Source: Sphingomonas sp. PP-CE-3A-406
GTDB lineage: Bacteria > Pseudomonadota > Alphaproteobacteria > Sphingomonadales > Sphingomonadaceae
DNA length: 64,000 nucleotides
Reading direction: 5' to 3'
NCBI RefSeq assembly: GCF_003688625.1
Contig: NZ_RCWY01000004.1
Coordinates: forward strand, 88,149 to 152,148
The notes beneath the pieces are model-generated. The model did not search any database. It saw only the letters and a program-made list of their open reading frames with translations, and had not been told where the DNA came from. The translations under genes were made by a program, and so were the position numbers. Shown here in pieces: positions 53,626-61,060 of the stretch (positions are counted from its first letter, which is position 1; every line of letters begins with the position of its first letter).

Positions 53626-53647
53626 AGGTGTGCCACGTGGCACACCT
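53626..53647. promoter_or_regulatory. parS-like palindrome, copy 1
   Basis: A perfect 22-bp palindrome with core TGTGCCACGTGGCACA. Chromosomal parS sites have the shape TGTTTCACGTGAAACA or TGTTCCACGTGGAACA; this differs from the second at one symmetric position. Two more copies lie at 56.3 and 57.2 kb. It is 34 bases upstream of a small gene, so an operator role is also possible. No ParB is encoded in the window. Confidence 0.6.
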
Positions 53648-53681
53648 ATCTTCCGCGGGAGCGAGAAGGGATATTCGAGCT

Positions 53682-53876
53682 ATGGCAAAGGCGCAGCTTA
53701 CCTCAACCAGCACTTCGGTTCGTGACCCGAAAACGGGTCGTTTTCAGATGGTTCGCGGCGTTGGTGCGCTCAACGGCCGCCTTATAATTGAAAAGGGCGT
53801 CGATCTTACCAAACCGATCGCGTCCCAGGTGATGAAGGGCGGCAGACCCCGCAAGAATGCATCTCCGAACCTGTAG
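53682..53876 (+). CDS. Small basic protein
   Basis: A 64-residue protein beginning MAKAQLTST, rich in Ser, Thr, Lys and Arg. The segment SVRDPKTGRFQMVRG is followed by a short hydrophobic piece and a basic tail. No family recognised. It is the only gene with a parS-like palindrome immediately upstream, so it could be controlled by that site. Confidence 0.45.
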   Translation: MAKAQLTSTSTSVRDPKTGRFQMVRGVGALNGRLIIEKGVDLTKPIASQVMKGGRPRKNASPNL

Positions 53877-54104
53877 AGACGCCTCGTCGAGAATAAGTCA
53901 CACGCTTGCCGGCCTGGCGATAATGCCAAACGAACGCGCGGTCGGAATAATCAATTAGCAGTCGGGGCCTGCGCTTTACGCCGCTCCGTGCCGGCGCCCC
54001 GGATCTCGGATTGGTTGCCGCCTTCGCTGGTGACGATCGCTAGGCTGATGCGGGCTGCCCTGGCCGGGCGGGCGTAAGGCACGGCTTGGCATTATCAGAA
54101 CAGG

Positions 54105-54530
54105 TCATTGACCCTCCGGTCCGGCCTGTAACGCCTCAAGGATAGGGCAGCCCAAACCGCCCCCGCCGTGCTCACACCGCGCAGAGATCGCGACCAACGT
54201 CTTCTCCAATCGCGCCAGGTCGCGCAGCTTGGCGCGCACGTCGGCTAGGTGACGCTGAGTGAGCGCATTGGCTTCGCCGCAGGCCTCGGATCCAGATCCG
54301 CCTAGACTGAGAAGCCCTCGCAGTTCGTCAATCGAGAAGCCGAGTTGACGACCGCGTAGTATAAACGCGAGTTGCGCCTCGTCGTCGGCCGAATAGAGGC
54401 GGTGCCCAGACTCTGTTCGATCCGGCGCGTTGAGCAGGCCGATTTTCTCGTAATGACGCACCGTCTCGATGTTGCATCTGAACCGCCGGGCAACGTCCCC
54501 GCGCTTCCTGGACCGTCCTGCAACCGCCAT
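54105..54530 (-). CDS. merR: MerR mercury-responsive regulator
   Basis: A 141-residue MerR-family activator. The N-terminal winged helix (CNIETVRHYEKIGLLN) is followed by a coiled-coil helix. Cys84, Cys119 and Cys128 match the three mercury-binding cysteines of MerR (C82, C117, C126 in Tn501), the latter two in RCEHGGGGLGCPI. It is divergent from merT and should regulate the promoter between them. Confidence 0.88.
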   Translation of the reverse strand: MAVAGRSRKRGDVARRFRCNIETVRHYEKIGLLNAPDRTESGHRLYSADDEAQLAFILRGRQLGFSIDELRGLLSLGGSGSEACGEANALTQRHLADVRAKLRDLARLEKTLVAISARCEHGGGGLGCPILEALQAGPEGQ

Positions 54531-54541
54531 CGAAATACCTC

Positions 54542-54572
54542 TTGAACCTGTAGTTACTACAGACCCTATAAT
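54542..54572 (+). promoter_or_regulatory. MerR-type mer promoter and operator
   Basis: -35 TTGAAC (54542-54547) and -10 TATAAT (54567-54572) are separated by 19 bp, the over-long spacer of MerR-controlled promoters. The spacer holds a perfect dyad CTGTAGTTACTACAG (54548-54562) for MerR binding. It would drive merT. Confidence 0.92.
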
Positions 54573-54599
54573 CTCTTCATACGAGAATCGGAACCTAGA

Positions 54600-54974
54600 A
54601 TGGATCGACCTTCAGTACCCGGCAGCCCCGGTGATCGCCGTGCCGGCTGGCTCGCCGCAGGCGGCATCGCAGGCGCGCTGCTTGCGTCGTCCTGCTGCCT
54701 GCTTCCTCTCATTCTCGTCCTGATCGGCGTCAGCGGTGCGTGGATCGGCAATCTTGCTGTGCTCGAGCCCTACACCCCGCTGTTCGCGGTCGTGACGTTG
54801 GGGCTGATCGCAGTCGGTCTGTGGCACTCCTTTCATGCGCCGCCAACCAGATGCGCCGAAGGGGCCTGCGCCAGCACCCGTCGCCGGACGCTCACCCGGA
54901 CAGTGCTCTGGCTTGGTGCCGTGCTGGTCATTCTCGCGCTTACCACCCGTTGGTGGGCACCCTTCTTCTACTAG
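54600..54974 (+). CDS. merT: MerT mercuric ion transporter
   Basis: A 124-residue inner-membrane protein with three helices. The Hg-binding Cys32-Cys33 pair lies in SSCCLLPL of the first helix; a second cysteine pair lies in the loop (RCAEGACA). It passes Hg(II) from MerP to the cytosol. It starts 28 bases after the -10 box. Confidence 0.9.
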   Translation: MDRPSVPGSPGDRRAGWLAAGGIAGALLASSCCLLPLILVLIGVSGAWIGNLAVLEPYTPLFAVVTLGLIAVGLWHSFHAPPTRCAEGACASTRRRTLTRTVLWLGAVLVILALTTRWWAPFFY

Positions 54975-54982
54975 GAATCTCA

Positions 54983-55267
54983 ATGAATCGACATCTCGTG
55001 CTCACGCTCGCTGCGTTCTGCCTGCCCTCAGCGGCCGTCGCCGCCCCTGAACGCAGCGCCATGTTTGCGGTCAGCAATCTCACATGCCCGACCTGCCCGA
55101 TCGCGGTGAAGGCGGCGATGGGACGCGTACCCGGCGTCAGCCACGTTACCGTGGACTTCTCGACCAAGGTCGCGACAGTGAATTACGACCCGGCGCGCGC
55201 GACGCCTGCAGGGATCGCGGCGGCCGCGACCAAGGTCGGCTATCCCGCACGGATTGCGACCCGATGA
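54983..55267 (+). CDS. merP: MerP periplasmic mercury-binding protein
   Basis: A 94-residue HMA-domain protein with a signal peptide cleaved near AVAAPE. The metal site NLTCPTCPIAV (Cys35, Cys38) replaces the usual GMTCxxC but keeps the spacing. ATG at 54983 begins 8 bases after the merT stop. The stop overlaps the next gene (ATGA). Confidence 0.9.
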   Translation: MNRHLVLTLAAFCLPSAAVAAPERSAMFAVSNLTCPTCPIAVKAAMGRVPGVSHVTVDFSTKVATVNYDPARATPAGIAAAATKVGYPARIATR

Positions 55268-55512
55268 GCCGGGGGGCTTACGCGACGGCGATCGAACCAA
55301 GATCGACGATTACCTGTCCGAAGTGCGGACACGTCGAAACCGAGACGATGCCGACCAATGCGTGCCAATTTTTCTACGATTGCAAGGGTTGTGCCGCGGT
55401 GCTCCGGCCGAACGCTGGTGATTGCTGCGTCTACTGCTCGTTCGCCGACGTCCCATGCCCGCCCATTCAGGAAGCGCGGCTGACCGGGGGCGCGGCGAGT
55501 TGCTGCGGCTAG
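55264..55512 (+). CDS. GDCC-type cysteine-rich protein of the mer locus
   Basis: An 82-residue protein with eleven cysteines: CPKCG, CQFFYDCKGC, and GDCCVYCS followed by PCPPIQ. GDCC-motif proteins accompany mercury or other metal genes; a metal-binding or chaperone role is likely. ATGA overlap with merP shows co-translation. It is the last gene of this operon; no merA follows. Confidence 0.7.
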   Translation: MSRGAYATAIEPRSTITCPKCGHVETETMPTNACQFFYDCKGCAAVLRPNAGDCCVYCSFADVPCPPIQEARLTGGAASCCG

Positions 55513-55588
55513 AGTTGCGGAAATGCAATCATCAAGCGCCGGGAATTAGCAGCCGCTGAGTGGCACTCCTTGAGAGCAGATAAACCAA

Positions 55589-55611
55589 GGGCCGCCCGTT
55601 TCGGGCAGCCC
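55589..55611 (+). terminator. Possible terminator of the mer operon
   Basis: GGGCCGCCCG and CGGGCAGCCC form a stem with one mismatch and a TTT loop, 77 bases after the last mer gene. There is no T-run, so it may be a weak or factor-dependent terminator. Confidence 0.4.
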
Positions 55612-55806
55612 CGGCCTGTTAGTACCCTCTCGGGAAACGGACACGCCCGATAAGCGACCGCAGGTTCAATTTATTATATAGGGGCAGCGGAGAAGAACAA
55701 GCTCGATACCTGCCTTACGGCCCAAGGGTCCGGCGAGACTGATCGCGAGGGCCTTTGTGCTTCTTTTAGGTCTCGCGAACTTGGTGGATCGCTTTGATCG
55801 CCGGTG

Positions 55807-56115
55807 TCAACCCACCGCCTTGAAGGCACCATTGACGAAGCTGCCTCGCTCGACCTTACCGTTGAGCTTGCGGATCATCACGTCGGGATTGTCGCTGTCG
55901 AGCGAATAGAGCGGCACGTCCTTCTTGGCGTAAAGTCGGACACCGGCTTTTGCCAAACGTCCCGTTACCCGCTCGAGCGCTTGCGTGCTGACCTTCACGT
56001 TGTGCTGGACCACCGCCTTGGAAGGCGCGGGTGCAGTCACCGTCACGCTTCCGAAGCGGGTCTTGCGCCTTGTTACCTTGCGATTGCCGAGCTTAATGAT
56101 CGCATCGGTCGCCAT
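55807..56115 (-). CDS. Unknown 102-residue basic protein
   Basis: A basic protein with many valines and lysines; the middle (SKAVVQHNVKVSTQALERVT) suggests an alternation of strand and helix, and the C-terminus has a VPLYSLDSDNPDVMIRKLNG segment. No family recognised. ATG at 56115 is the likely start. The second parS-like site lies about 145 bases upstream. Confidence 0.5.
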   Translation of the reverse strand: MATDAIIKLGNRKVTRRKTRFGSVTVTAPAPSKAVVQHNVKVSTQALERVTGRLAKAGVRLYAKKDVPLYSLDSDNPDVMIRKLNGKVERGSFVNGAFKAVG

Positions 56116-56462
56116 ATCATACCCTCCCGCGGTTAGGTTAAATCATCATCTCAAGATAACGCCTGTGGCCTTTCTCGCTACAGCAGGTCGCTTGATCGAC
56201 GTCGGTATCAAAGCACTTTCCCACAATCGCCGCCGAATGGCACCCAGCAGACGTTGCAGGTGTGCCACGTGGCACACACTCTCCTCGGTCACGCCTCTCT
56301 GGCGATACGCCGCACGTTCATCAATGCGACCAAATGGCCGATCAGCAGCGCATCTTCGGGGCGCGATGTTCAAGGCGGTTCCGGCAACGTTGAGTTGAAG
56401 GAGTGCGGACATTCCCGGGGGAAGCTGCATAACTGCCTCCCTGACCGGCTTTCGAATCTTAT
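56116..56462. other. 347-bp interval with parS-like site and an uncertain short frame
   Basis: A minus-strand frame of 110 codons covers much of it (56146-56478), including part of the palindrome. It has no ribosome-binding site or recognisable family, so I do not call it a gene. The parS-like copy 2 is at 56260-56277. Confidence 0.4.
56260..56277. promoter_or_regulatory. parS-like palindrome, copy 2
   Basis: An 18-bp perfect palindrome with the same core TGTGCCACGTGGCACA; the outer bases differ from the other two copies, which are perfect over 22 bp. Placed in an interval with no clear gene. Confidence 0.6.
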
Positions 56463-57176
56463 TTGAACCCTCATGCACCGCCGCCTATATCGGACGCAAC
56501 ATGGCCGTCCCCTCTGTTGCCGCTGGCATCAAGGGGCGGCCTTCTCCGTATCTGGGCCGGATGCTTGCGCCCTGTACGACGCCCTGTCTTTAGTTTCGCC
56601 GATCAGTTCGCGCTTCTCAAGCCGCGCGGCTTGGTCGTGCCGATCTGGACGGCAGTCGAGGCATGGGATTTTGGCACCTTGTCCTGGTTGCTCAAGATGG
56701 CGCATGCCAACGATCGTGCCGCCATCGCTAAACGCTACGGCCTTCTTCCCAACACGCTGGTGAGCTGGATCAAGACGCTGGCGTTCGTGCGCAACATCAG
56801 CGCGCATCATGCCCGTCTGTGGAACGCAGGCATCATCAATCAGCCGTTGGTGCCCAAGCCGTTCGAGGCACCGCAGCTCGTACATATTGGTAGCGATCTG
56901 GAGCGGCGCACGCGTGTCTGTGGTGCCGCGGCCGTAGCCAGCTACTTCGTCGTGCGGATCAATCCCGGGACATCCTGGCCGTCCCGCATGAAAGCACACT
57001 GGCAAGCCTTTCCGGCGATGCCGTTCGGAAGTCCAATCCAAGGCGATTTCTTGGCCGGCTGGGACGCAGAAGCGATCTGGGCCCGATCCAAGGGGTTTGC
57101 GGCACGACTCTGCCGGAGCCGGCTTTATCGGCACATTTCTGCCAACCGAGCCACCGTGCCGGCGTCTCAGCCCTGA
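56463..57176 (+). pseudogene. Internally deleted Abi_2-family (AbiD/F-like) gene
   Basis: The 237-codon frame joins the beginning of an Abi_2 domain (SFADQFALLKPRGLVV, residues 44-59) directly to its later part (IWTAVEAWDFGTLSWLL and VRNISAHHARLWNAG). The central region of about 100 residues expected between them is missing, in frame. The first 40 residues before the match have no clear counterpart. Abi_2 proteins act in abortive phage exclusion. It probably does not function. Confidence 0.6.
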
Positions 57177-57196
57177 CGGGTTACGATCCTCCCGTG

Positions 57197-57218
57197 AGGT
57201 GTGCCACGTGGCACACCT
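57197..57218. promoter_or_regulatory. parS-like palindrome, copy 3
   Basis: A perfect 22-bp palindrome with core TGTGCCACGTGGCACA, identical to copy 1. It lies between two gene 3' ends (the Abi_2 remnant and arsH), so it is not next to a promoter, favouring a partition-type over an operator role. Confidence 0.62.
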
Positions 57219-57359
57219 ATGGCCCCGCGCCCATGCGCGGCACTGAGCCCGTCAACCGCCGCAGCCCTCCCCCGGAGGCCCGCCAGCGCAGGGACCACCA
57301 AGTGGCTGCTCGCCGAGCGTCGTCAGCATTCACGTCGACTAGCGCTAAAATCTGTCAGG

Positions 57360-58106
57360 CTATCCTTGGCGGGCGGTCGCAATGCTCGACAGATCCGTCG
57401 CCGTGTCGATCGGCACGCCAGCTTCCTTCCGTTCCGAGTAGCGATCGACGAGCTGGACCGCATGAGGGCGCAGCAGCACCGTGAACCGCACCAGTTCCTC
57501 CATTACGTCGACAATCCGGTCATAGTAGCTGGACGGCTTCATACGCCCGGCATCGTCGAACTCGTTGAACGCCTTGGCGACGCTCGACTGGTTCGGGATC
57601 GTGACCATCCGCATCCAGCGGCCCAGCACCCGCAGCGTGTTGACGCTGTTGAACGACTGCGATCCCGCCGACACCTGCATGACCGCCAGCGTGCGCCCCT
57701 GCGTCGGGCGCATCCCGCCCATCGACAGCGGCAGATGATCGATTTGCAGCTTCATGATGCCGGTAATCTGGCCGTGCCGTTCGGGGCTGCACCACACCTG
57801 ACCTTCCGACCACAGCGACAGTTCACGCAGCTCGTGGACGGCCGGATGGTCGTCGCCGGTGACCTGATCGGGCAACGGCAACGCCGAGGGATCGTAAATG
57901 CGCGTTTCGCATCCGAAGAATTGCAGCAGTCGAGACGCTTCCTCGACACACAGCCGCGAGAATGACCGCTCGCGCAAGGAACCGTAGAGAAGAAGAATCC
58001 GTGGCGGTGGATCACCAGCGCCGAAGCCAAGAGCAGGCCGATCGATCGCGTAGCGCCGATCAAGCGCGGGCAGATGGTCGGGGTCGGAGAGTGTTCGTAC
58101 AGGCAT
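57360..58106 (-). CDS. arsH: ArsH, NADPH-dependent FMN reductase/organoarsenical oxidase
   Basis: A 248-residue flavoprotein. The FMN-binding GSLRERSFSRL motif lies near residues 41-51, and the following blocks (IYDPSALPLPD, CSPERHGQ, GRTLAVMQVSAGSQSFNSVN) match ArsH. It oxidises trivalent organoarsenicals or reduces other substrates with NADPH. ATG at 58106 overlaps the ynfA stop. It is the last gene of the ars operon. Confidence 0.92.
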   Translation of the reverse strand: MPVRTLSDPDHLPALDRRYAIDRPALGFGAGDPPPRILLLYGSLRERSFSRLCVEEASRLLQFFGCETRIYDPSALPLPDQVTGDDHPAVHELRELSLWSEGQVWCSPERHGQITGIMKLQIDHLPLSMGGMRPTQGRTLAVMQVSAGSQSFNSVNTLRVLGRWMRMVTIPNQSSVAKAFNEFDDAGRMKPSSYYDRIVDVMEELVRFTVLLRPHAVQLVDRYSERKEAGVPIDTATDLSSIATARQG

Positions 58107-58429
58107 CAGGCAGTTCGTGGTCCCAAGAGGATGATGCAGGTGCCGATCAGACAGAGCGCCGCTCCGCCGACATCCCAGCGATCGGGCCGCACGCCCTCGA
58201 CAGTCCAGAGCCAGGCAAGCGATGCGCAGATGTAAATGCCGCCGTAAGCGGCATACGCCCGTCCTGCGGCATCGCTGTCCACGCGGGTCAGGAGCCATGC
58301 GAACAGGATCAGTGAGATGACGCCGGGAGCAAGCCACAAGGGCGACTTTCCCATGCGAAGCCATGCCCAGAAGGCAAAGCACCCGCCGATCTCGGCAAGC
58401 GCCGCGCCGATGTAGATCAGGGCTGTCAT
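58106..58429 (-). CDS. ynfA: YnfA-family membrane protein
   Basis: A 107-residue four-helix membrane protein. LIYIGAALAEIGGCFAFWAW, RAYAAYGGIYICASLAW and the C-terminal PDRWDVGGAALCLIG match YnfA/UPF0060, a small multidrug-resistance-like group. ATG at 58429 overlaps the arsB stop and its own stop overlaps arsH (ATGA each), so it is translationally embedded in the ars operon. Confidence 0.88.
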   Translation of the reverse strand: MTALIYIGAALAEIGGCFAFWAWLRMGKSPLWLAPGVISLILFAWLLTRVDSDAAGRAYAAYGGIYICASLAWLWTVEGVRPDRWDVGGAALCLIGTCIILLGPRTA

Positions 58430-59712
58430 CCGATCGTGATCCTCAATGCCAAGGCGGCAAGCGTGACCAGCAGCACCGGCACGGTGAGCGTCACGCCGAC
58501 CCGGAAGTAATAGCCCCACCCGATCCGCACGCCTTTCTGGCCGAGGACGTGAAGCCATAACAGCGTCGCGAGCGAGCCGATCGGCGTGAGCTTGGGACCG
58601 AGATCGCAGCCGATGACGTTGGCATAGATCATCGCTTCCTTCACCGCGCCCGTGGTATGAGCCGCGTCGATCGACAGTGCGCCCACCAGCACGGTCGGCA
58701 TGTTGTTCATCACCGACGACAGGACGGCCGCGATCACGCCGGTTCCGAACGCGGCGCCCCACACGCCTCCCTGAGCGGTGCGATCGAGCAGCGCGGCCAG
58801 ATGGTCGGTCAGGCCCGCGTTCCGCAAGCCGTAGACGACCAGGTACATGCCGAGAGAGAAGATCACGACCTGCCACGGCGCGCCGCGCAGCACCTTGCCG
58901 GTCTGGATCACATGGCCCCGCCCCGCGATCACCAGCAGGAGGATCGCGCCGGCAGCGGCGACGGCGCTGACCGGCACGCCGAGGGGTTCGAGCAGGAAGA
59001 ACCCTGCGAGCAACAACGCCAACACGATCCATCCGGCGCGGAAAGTCGCGACGTCGCGGATCGCTTCGCGGGGCGCACGCAGCGCGCCCACGTCATAGTC
59101 TTCCGGTAAGTCGCGCCGGAAGAACAGCAGCAGCGCGCCGAGCGTGGCGACGATCGACACCAGATCGACCGGCACCATCACGGACGCATATGTGCCGAAC
59201 CCGATTTTGAAGAAGTCGGCCGACACGATGTTGACGAGATTCGACACGACCAGCGGCAGGCTGGCCGTGTCGGCAATGAACCCGGCCGCCATGACGAACG
59301 CGAGCGTCGCCTTGTCCTTGAAACCTAGTGCCCGCAGCATGGCGATGACGATCGGCGTCAGGATCAGCGCCGCGCCATCGTTGGCGAACAGCGCGGACAC
59401 CGCCGCGCCGAGCAGCACGATCAGGACGAACAGCCGGCGACCATGTCCCCTGCCCCAGCGGGCGACGTGCAGCGCCGCCCATTCGAAGAAACCGGCTTCA
59501 TCGAGCAGCAGGCTTATGACGATGATAGCGACGAACGCGGCTGTCGCGTTCCAGACGATGCCCCAAACGACGGGGACGTCGGACAACGTGACGACGCCCG
59601 CGAGCAGCGCCACGACGGCTCCGCCCATCGCGCTCCACCCGATCCCGAGGCCTTTGGGTTGCCAGATGACGAGCGCAATCGTGGTAACGAAGATCAGGCC
59701 GGCAAGAAGCAT
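58426..59712 (-). CDS. arsB: ArsB arsenite efflux permease
   Basis: A 428-residue inner-membrane permease of the ArsB/NhaD family with about twelve helices. FANDGAALILTPIVIAML, FIADTASLPLVVSNLVN and SSVMNNMPTVLVGALS match the family. It exports arsenite and antimonite by the membrane potential, with or without ArsA; no arsA is present. ATGA overlap with arsC. Confidence 0.9.
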   Translation of the reverse strand: MLLAGLIFVTTIALVIWQPKGLGIGWSAMGGAVVALLAGVVTLSDVPVVWGIVWNATAAFVAIIVISLLLDEAGFFEWAALHVARWGRGHGRRLFVLIVLLGAAVSALFANDGAALILTPIVIAMLRALGFKDKATLAFVMAAGFIADTASLPLVVSNLVNIVSADFFKIGFGTYASVMVPVDLVSIVATLGALLLFFRRDLPEDYDVGALRAPREAIRDVATFRAGWIVLALLLAGFFLLEPLGVPVSAVAAAGAILLLVIAGRGHVIQTGKVLRGAPWQVVIFSLGMYLVVYGLRNAGLTDHLAALLDRTAQGGVWGAAFGTGVIAAVLSSVMNNMPTVLVGALSIDAAHTTGAVKEAMIYANVIGCDLGPKLTPIGSLATLLWLHVLGQKGVRIGWGYYFRVGVTLTVPVLLVTLAALALRITIG

Positions 59713-60140
59713 CAGGCGACGCGCTGACCCGAGGCATCGACCACCTGTTGTCCGTCTTCCTTCGCGAACGCGCCGAGCTGATCGTCCGGCAGCAGATCAA
59801 GCACGGCTTCGGACGGCCGGCAGAGCTTCACGCCGAGCGGCGAAACGACCAGCGGTCGGTTGATGAGGTCCGGATGCGCCATCATCGCGTCCACCAACGC
59901 ATCGTTGGACAGTGACGTGTCGCTTAGGCCCAACTCCGCATAGGGTGTCCCCTTCTCGCGCAGCAGATCGCGAGGCCTCATGCTGGCGCGGTCGATCAGC
60001 TCGACCAGCAGCGCGCGCGAGGGCGGGGTTTTAAGGTACTCTACGACATGCGGCTCAATGCCGGCATTGCGGATCAGGCCGAGCGTGTTGCGCGACGTGC
60101 CGCATTCGGGGTTGTGATAGATGACAATATCGACGGCCAT
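59712..60140 (-). CDS. arsC: ArsC glutaredoxin-type arsenate reductase
   Basis: A 142-residue enzyme that reduces arsenate to arsenite using glutathione and glutaredoxin. The catalytic Cys13 lies in HNPECGTSRNTL, followed by the arsenate-binding Arg region PLVVSPLGVKLCRP. ATG at 60140 is preceded by a purine-rich stretch, 11 bases after the arsR stop. Confidence 0.93.
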   Translation of the reverse strand: MAVDIVIYHNPECGTSRNTLGLIRNAGIEPHVVEYLKTPPSRALLVELIDRASMRPRDLLREKGTPYAELGLSDTSLSNDALVDAMMAHPDLINRPLVVSPLGVKLCRPSEAVLDLLPDDQLGAFAKEDGQQVVDASGQRVA

Positions 60141-60151
60141 GGCGCGTCCTT

Positions 60152-60484
60152 TCAGCAGCAGGGGGTGAGTTCGGCGATCAGCGGGGCGCACAGCTCCGCA
60201 TTCCCGGCGCAGCAATCCTTGACGAGGAACAGCGTCAGCGCGCGCAGGCCGTCCAGATCGGCACGATAGATGATCGAGCGGCTATGTCGTTCGGATCGCA
60301 CCAGTCCGCCGCGGGCCAGAATACCGAGGTGTGCTGACATGGTGTTTTGCGGCACGTCGAGCTGGCGGGCGATTTCGCCCGCCGCTAGGCCATCCGGTTC
60401 GTGCCGCACCAACAGGCGAAACACGTCGAGCCGCGTTCCTTGTGCGAGCGCACCTAGTGCTGAAATTGCCGAGTCATTTTCCAT
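60152..60484 (-). CDS. arsR: ArsR arsenic-responsive repressor
   Basis: A 110-residue winged-helix repressor. Helix-turn-helix: EIARQLDVPQNTMSAHLG. Candidate arsenite-binding cysteines lie in the C-terminal DCCAGNAELC, as in the alphaproteobacterial ArsR group. First gene of the operon arsR-arsC-arsB-ynfA-arsH; it should repress its own operon. Confidence 0.9.
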   Translation of the reverse strand: MENDSAISALGALAQGTRLDVFRLLVRHEPDGLAAGEIARQLDVPQNTMSAHLGILARGGLVRSERHSRSIIYRADLDGLRALTLFLVKDCCAGNAELCAPLIAELTPCC

Positions 60485-60515
60485 ATATCCAGATTAACAG
60501 ATATCTGAATTAAAT
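60485..60515 (-). promoter_or_regulatory. ars operator/promoter region
   Basis: An AT-rich stretch directly upstream of arsR with a perfect palindrome CAGATATCTG (60498-60507) and a second ATCTG/CAGAT half-site beside it. A likely ArsR operator overlapping the promoter. Confidence 0.6.
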
Positions 60516-60677
60516 CCATTTTTGTTCTTGGCCTTATGCTCAACAAGCAGCTGCGTTTGGATGTACGTCCGTCGTCCAGGATCGCGTCGACGGTGTCGAT
60601 CACACGCCGTGCCGACCATGAAGTAACAAAGATGCGGGGCGGATCGTCCCGCAAACCGGCATGCGGCGACAATGACG

Positions 60678-61028
60678 TTAGAGGCGCACACCGAGGCGCG
60701 GCGCGATAAAAACTAGCCCAAGATAAAGCAGCATTGTCAGCAGGCATCCTGCGCTAAGCGACAGCCAAAACGGCACATGGCGATCAAGCAACGCCGGGAT
60801 CAGCAGAAACATCGGCAGCGACGGTAACACGAACCAGAACGTCGCGCCGGCGTGTGAGGCCATCAAAGCCCGATCTTGCGTGTCGCGCCACAACCATATC
60901 ATGCCCAGCACCGAGACGAGCGGCAACGATGCAACCAACGCGCCGATGCCGGGACTTCGCTTGGCGATTTCCGACACGGCCGCGATGATCGCACCGGAGA
61001 TCAGTGCCTTGATGACGACATAGAGCAT
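60678..61028 (-). CDS. DUF3147-family membrane protein
   Basis: A 116-residue four-helix membrane protein. The segments VSEIAKRSPGIGALVASLPL, IWLWRDTQDRALMA and FWFVLPSLPMFLLIPALL are typical of DUF3147. Function unknown, often near metal genes. ATG at 61028 is chosen because the residues added by a longer frame are polar. Last gene of the leftward cation operon. Confidence 0.85.
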   Translation of the reverse strand: MLYVVIKALISGAIIAAVSEIAKRSPGIGALVASLPLVSVLGMIWLWRDTQDRALMASHAGATFWFVLPSLPMFLLIPALLDRHVPFWLSLSAGCLLTMLLYLGLVFIAPRLGVRL

Positions 61029-61060
61029 CCGCCGGTTGTGACTTCTAATCGTCTCGCTGA

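Larger units (their letters stand above)
52967..53681. other. 715-bp gene-poor interval with inverted repeats and a parS-like site
   Basis: No convincing full gene is seen. A 7-bp-arm hairpin (52969-52990) follows the upstream gene. An 18-bp inverted repeat with one mismatch (arms 53304-53321 and 53378-53395) lies in the middle. Minus-strand codons around 53299-53395 in one frame read like the end of a protein without a start. The parS-like palindrome lies at 53626-53647. Confidence 0.45.

Noticed and set aside
55561..55680. Segment resembling the 3' end of 23S rRNA (GTACTAACAGGCC on the minus strand)
   Set aside because: The match is only about a dozen bases and no neighbouring rRNA sequence is present; chance similarity.
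56146..56478. Minus-strand 110-codon frame covering parS-like copy 2
   Set aside because: Palindrome-encoded residues in the middle, no family, no ribosome-binding site; likely chance.
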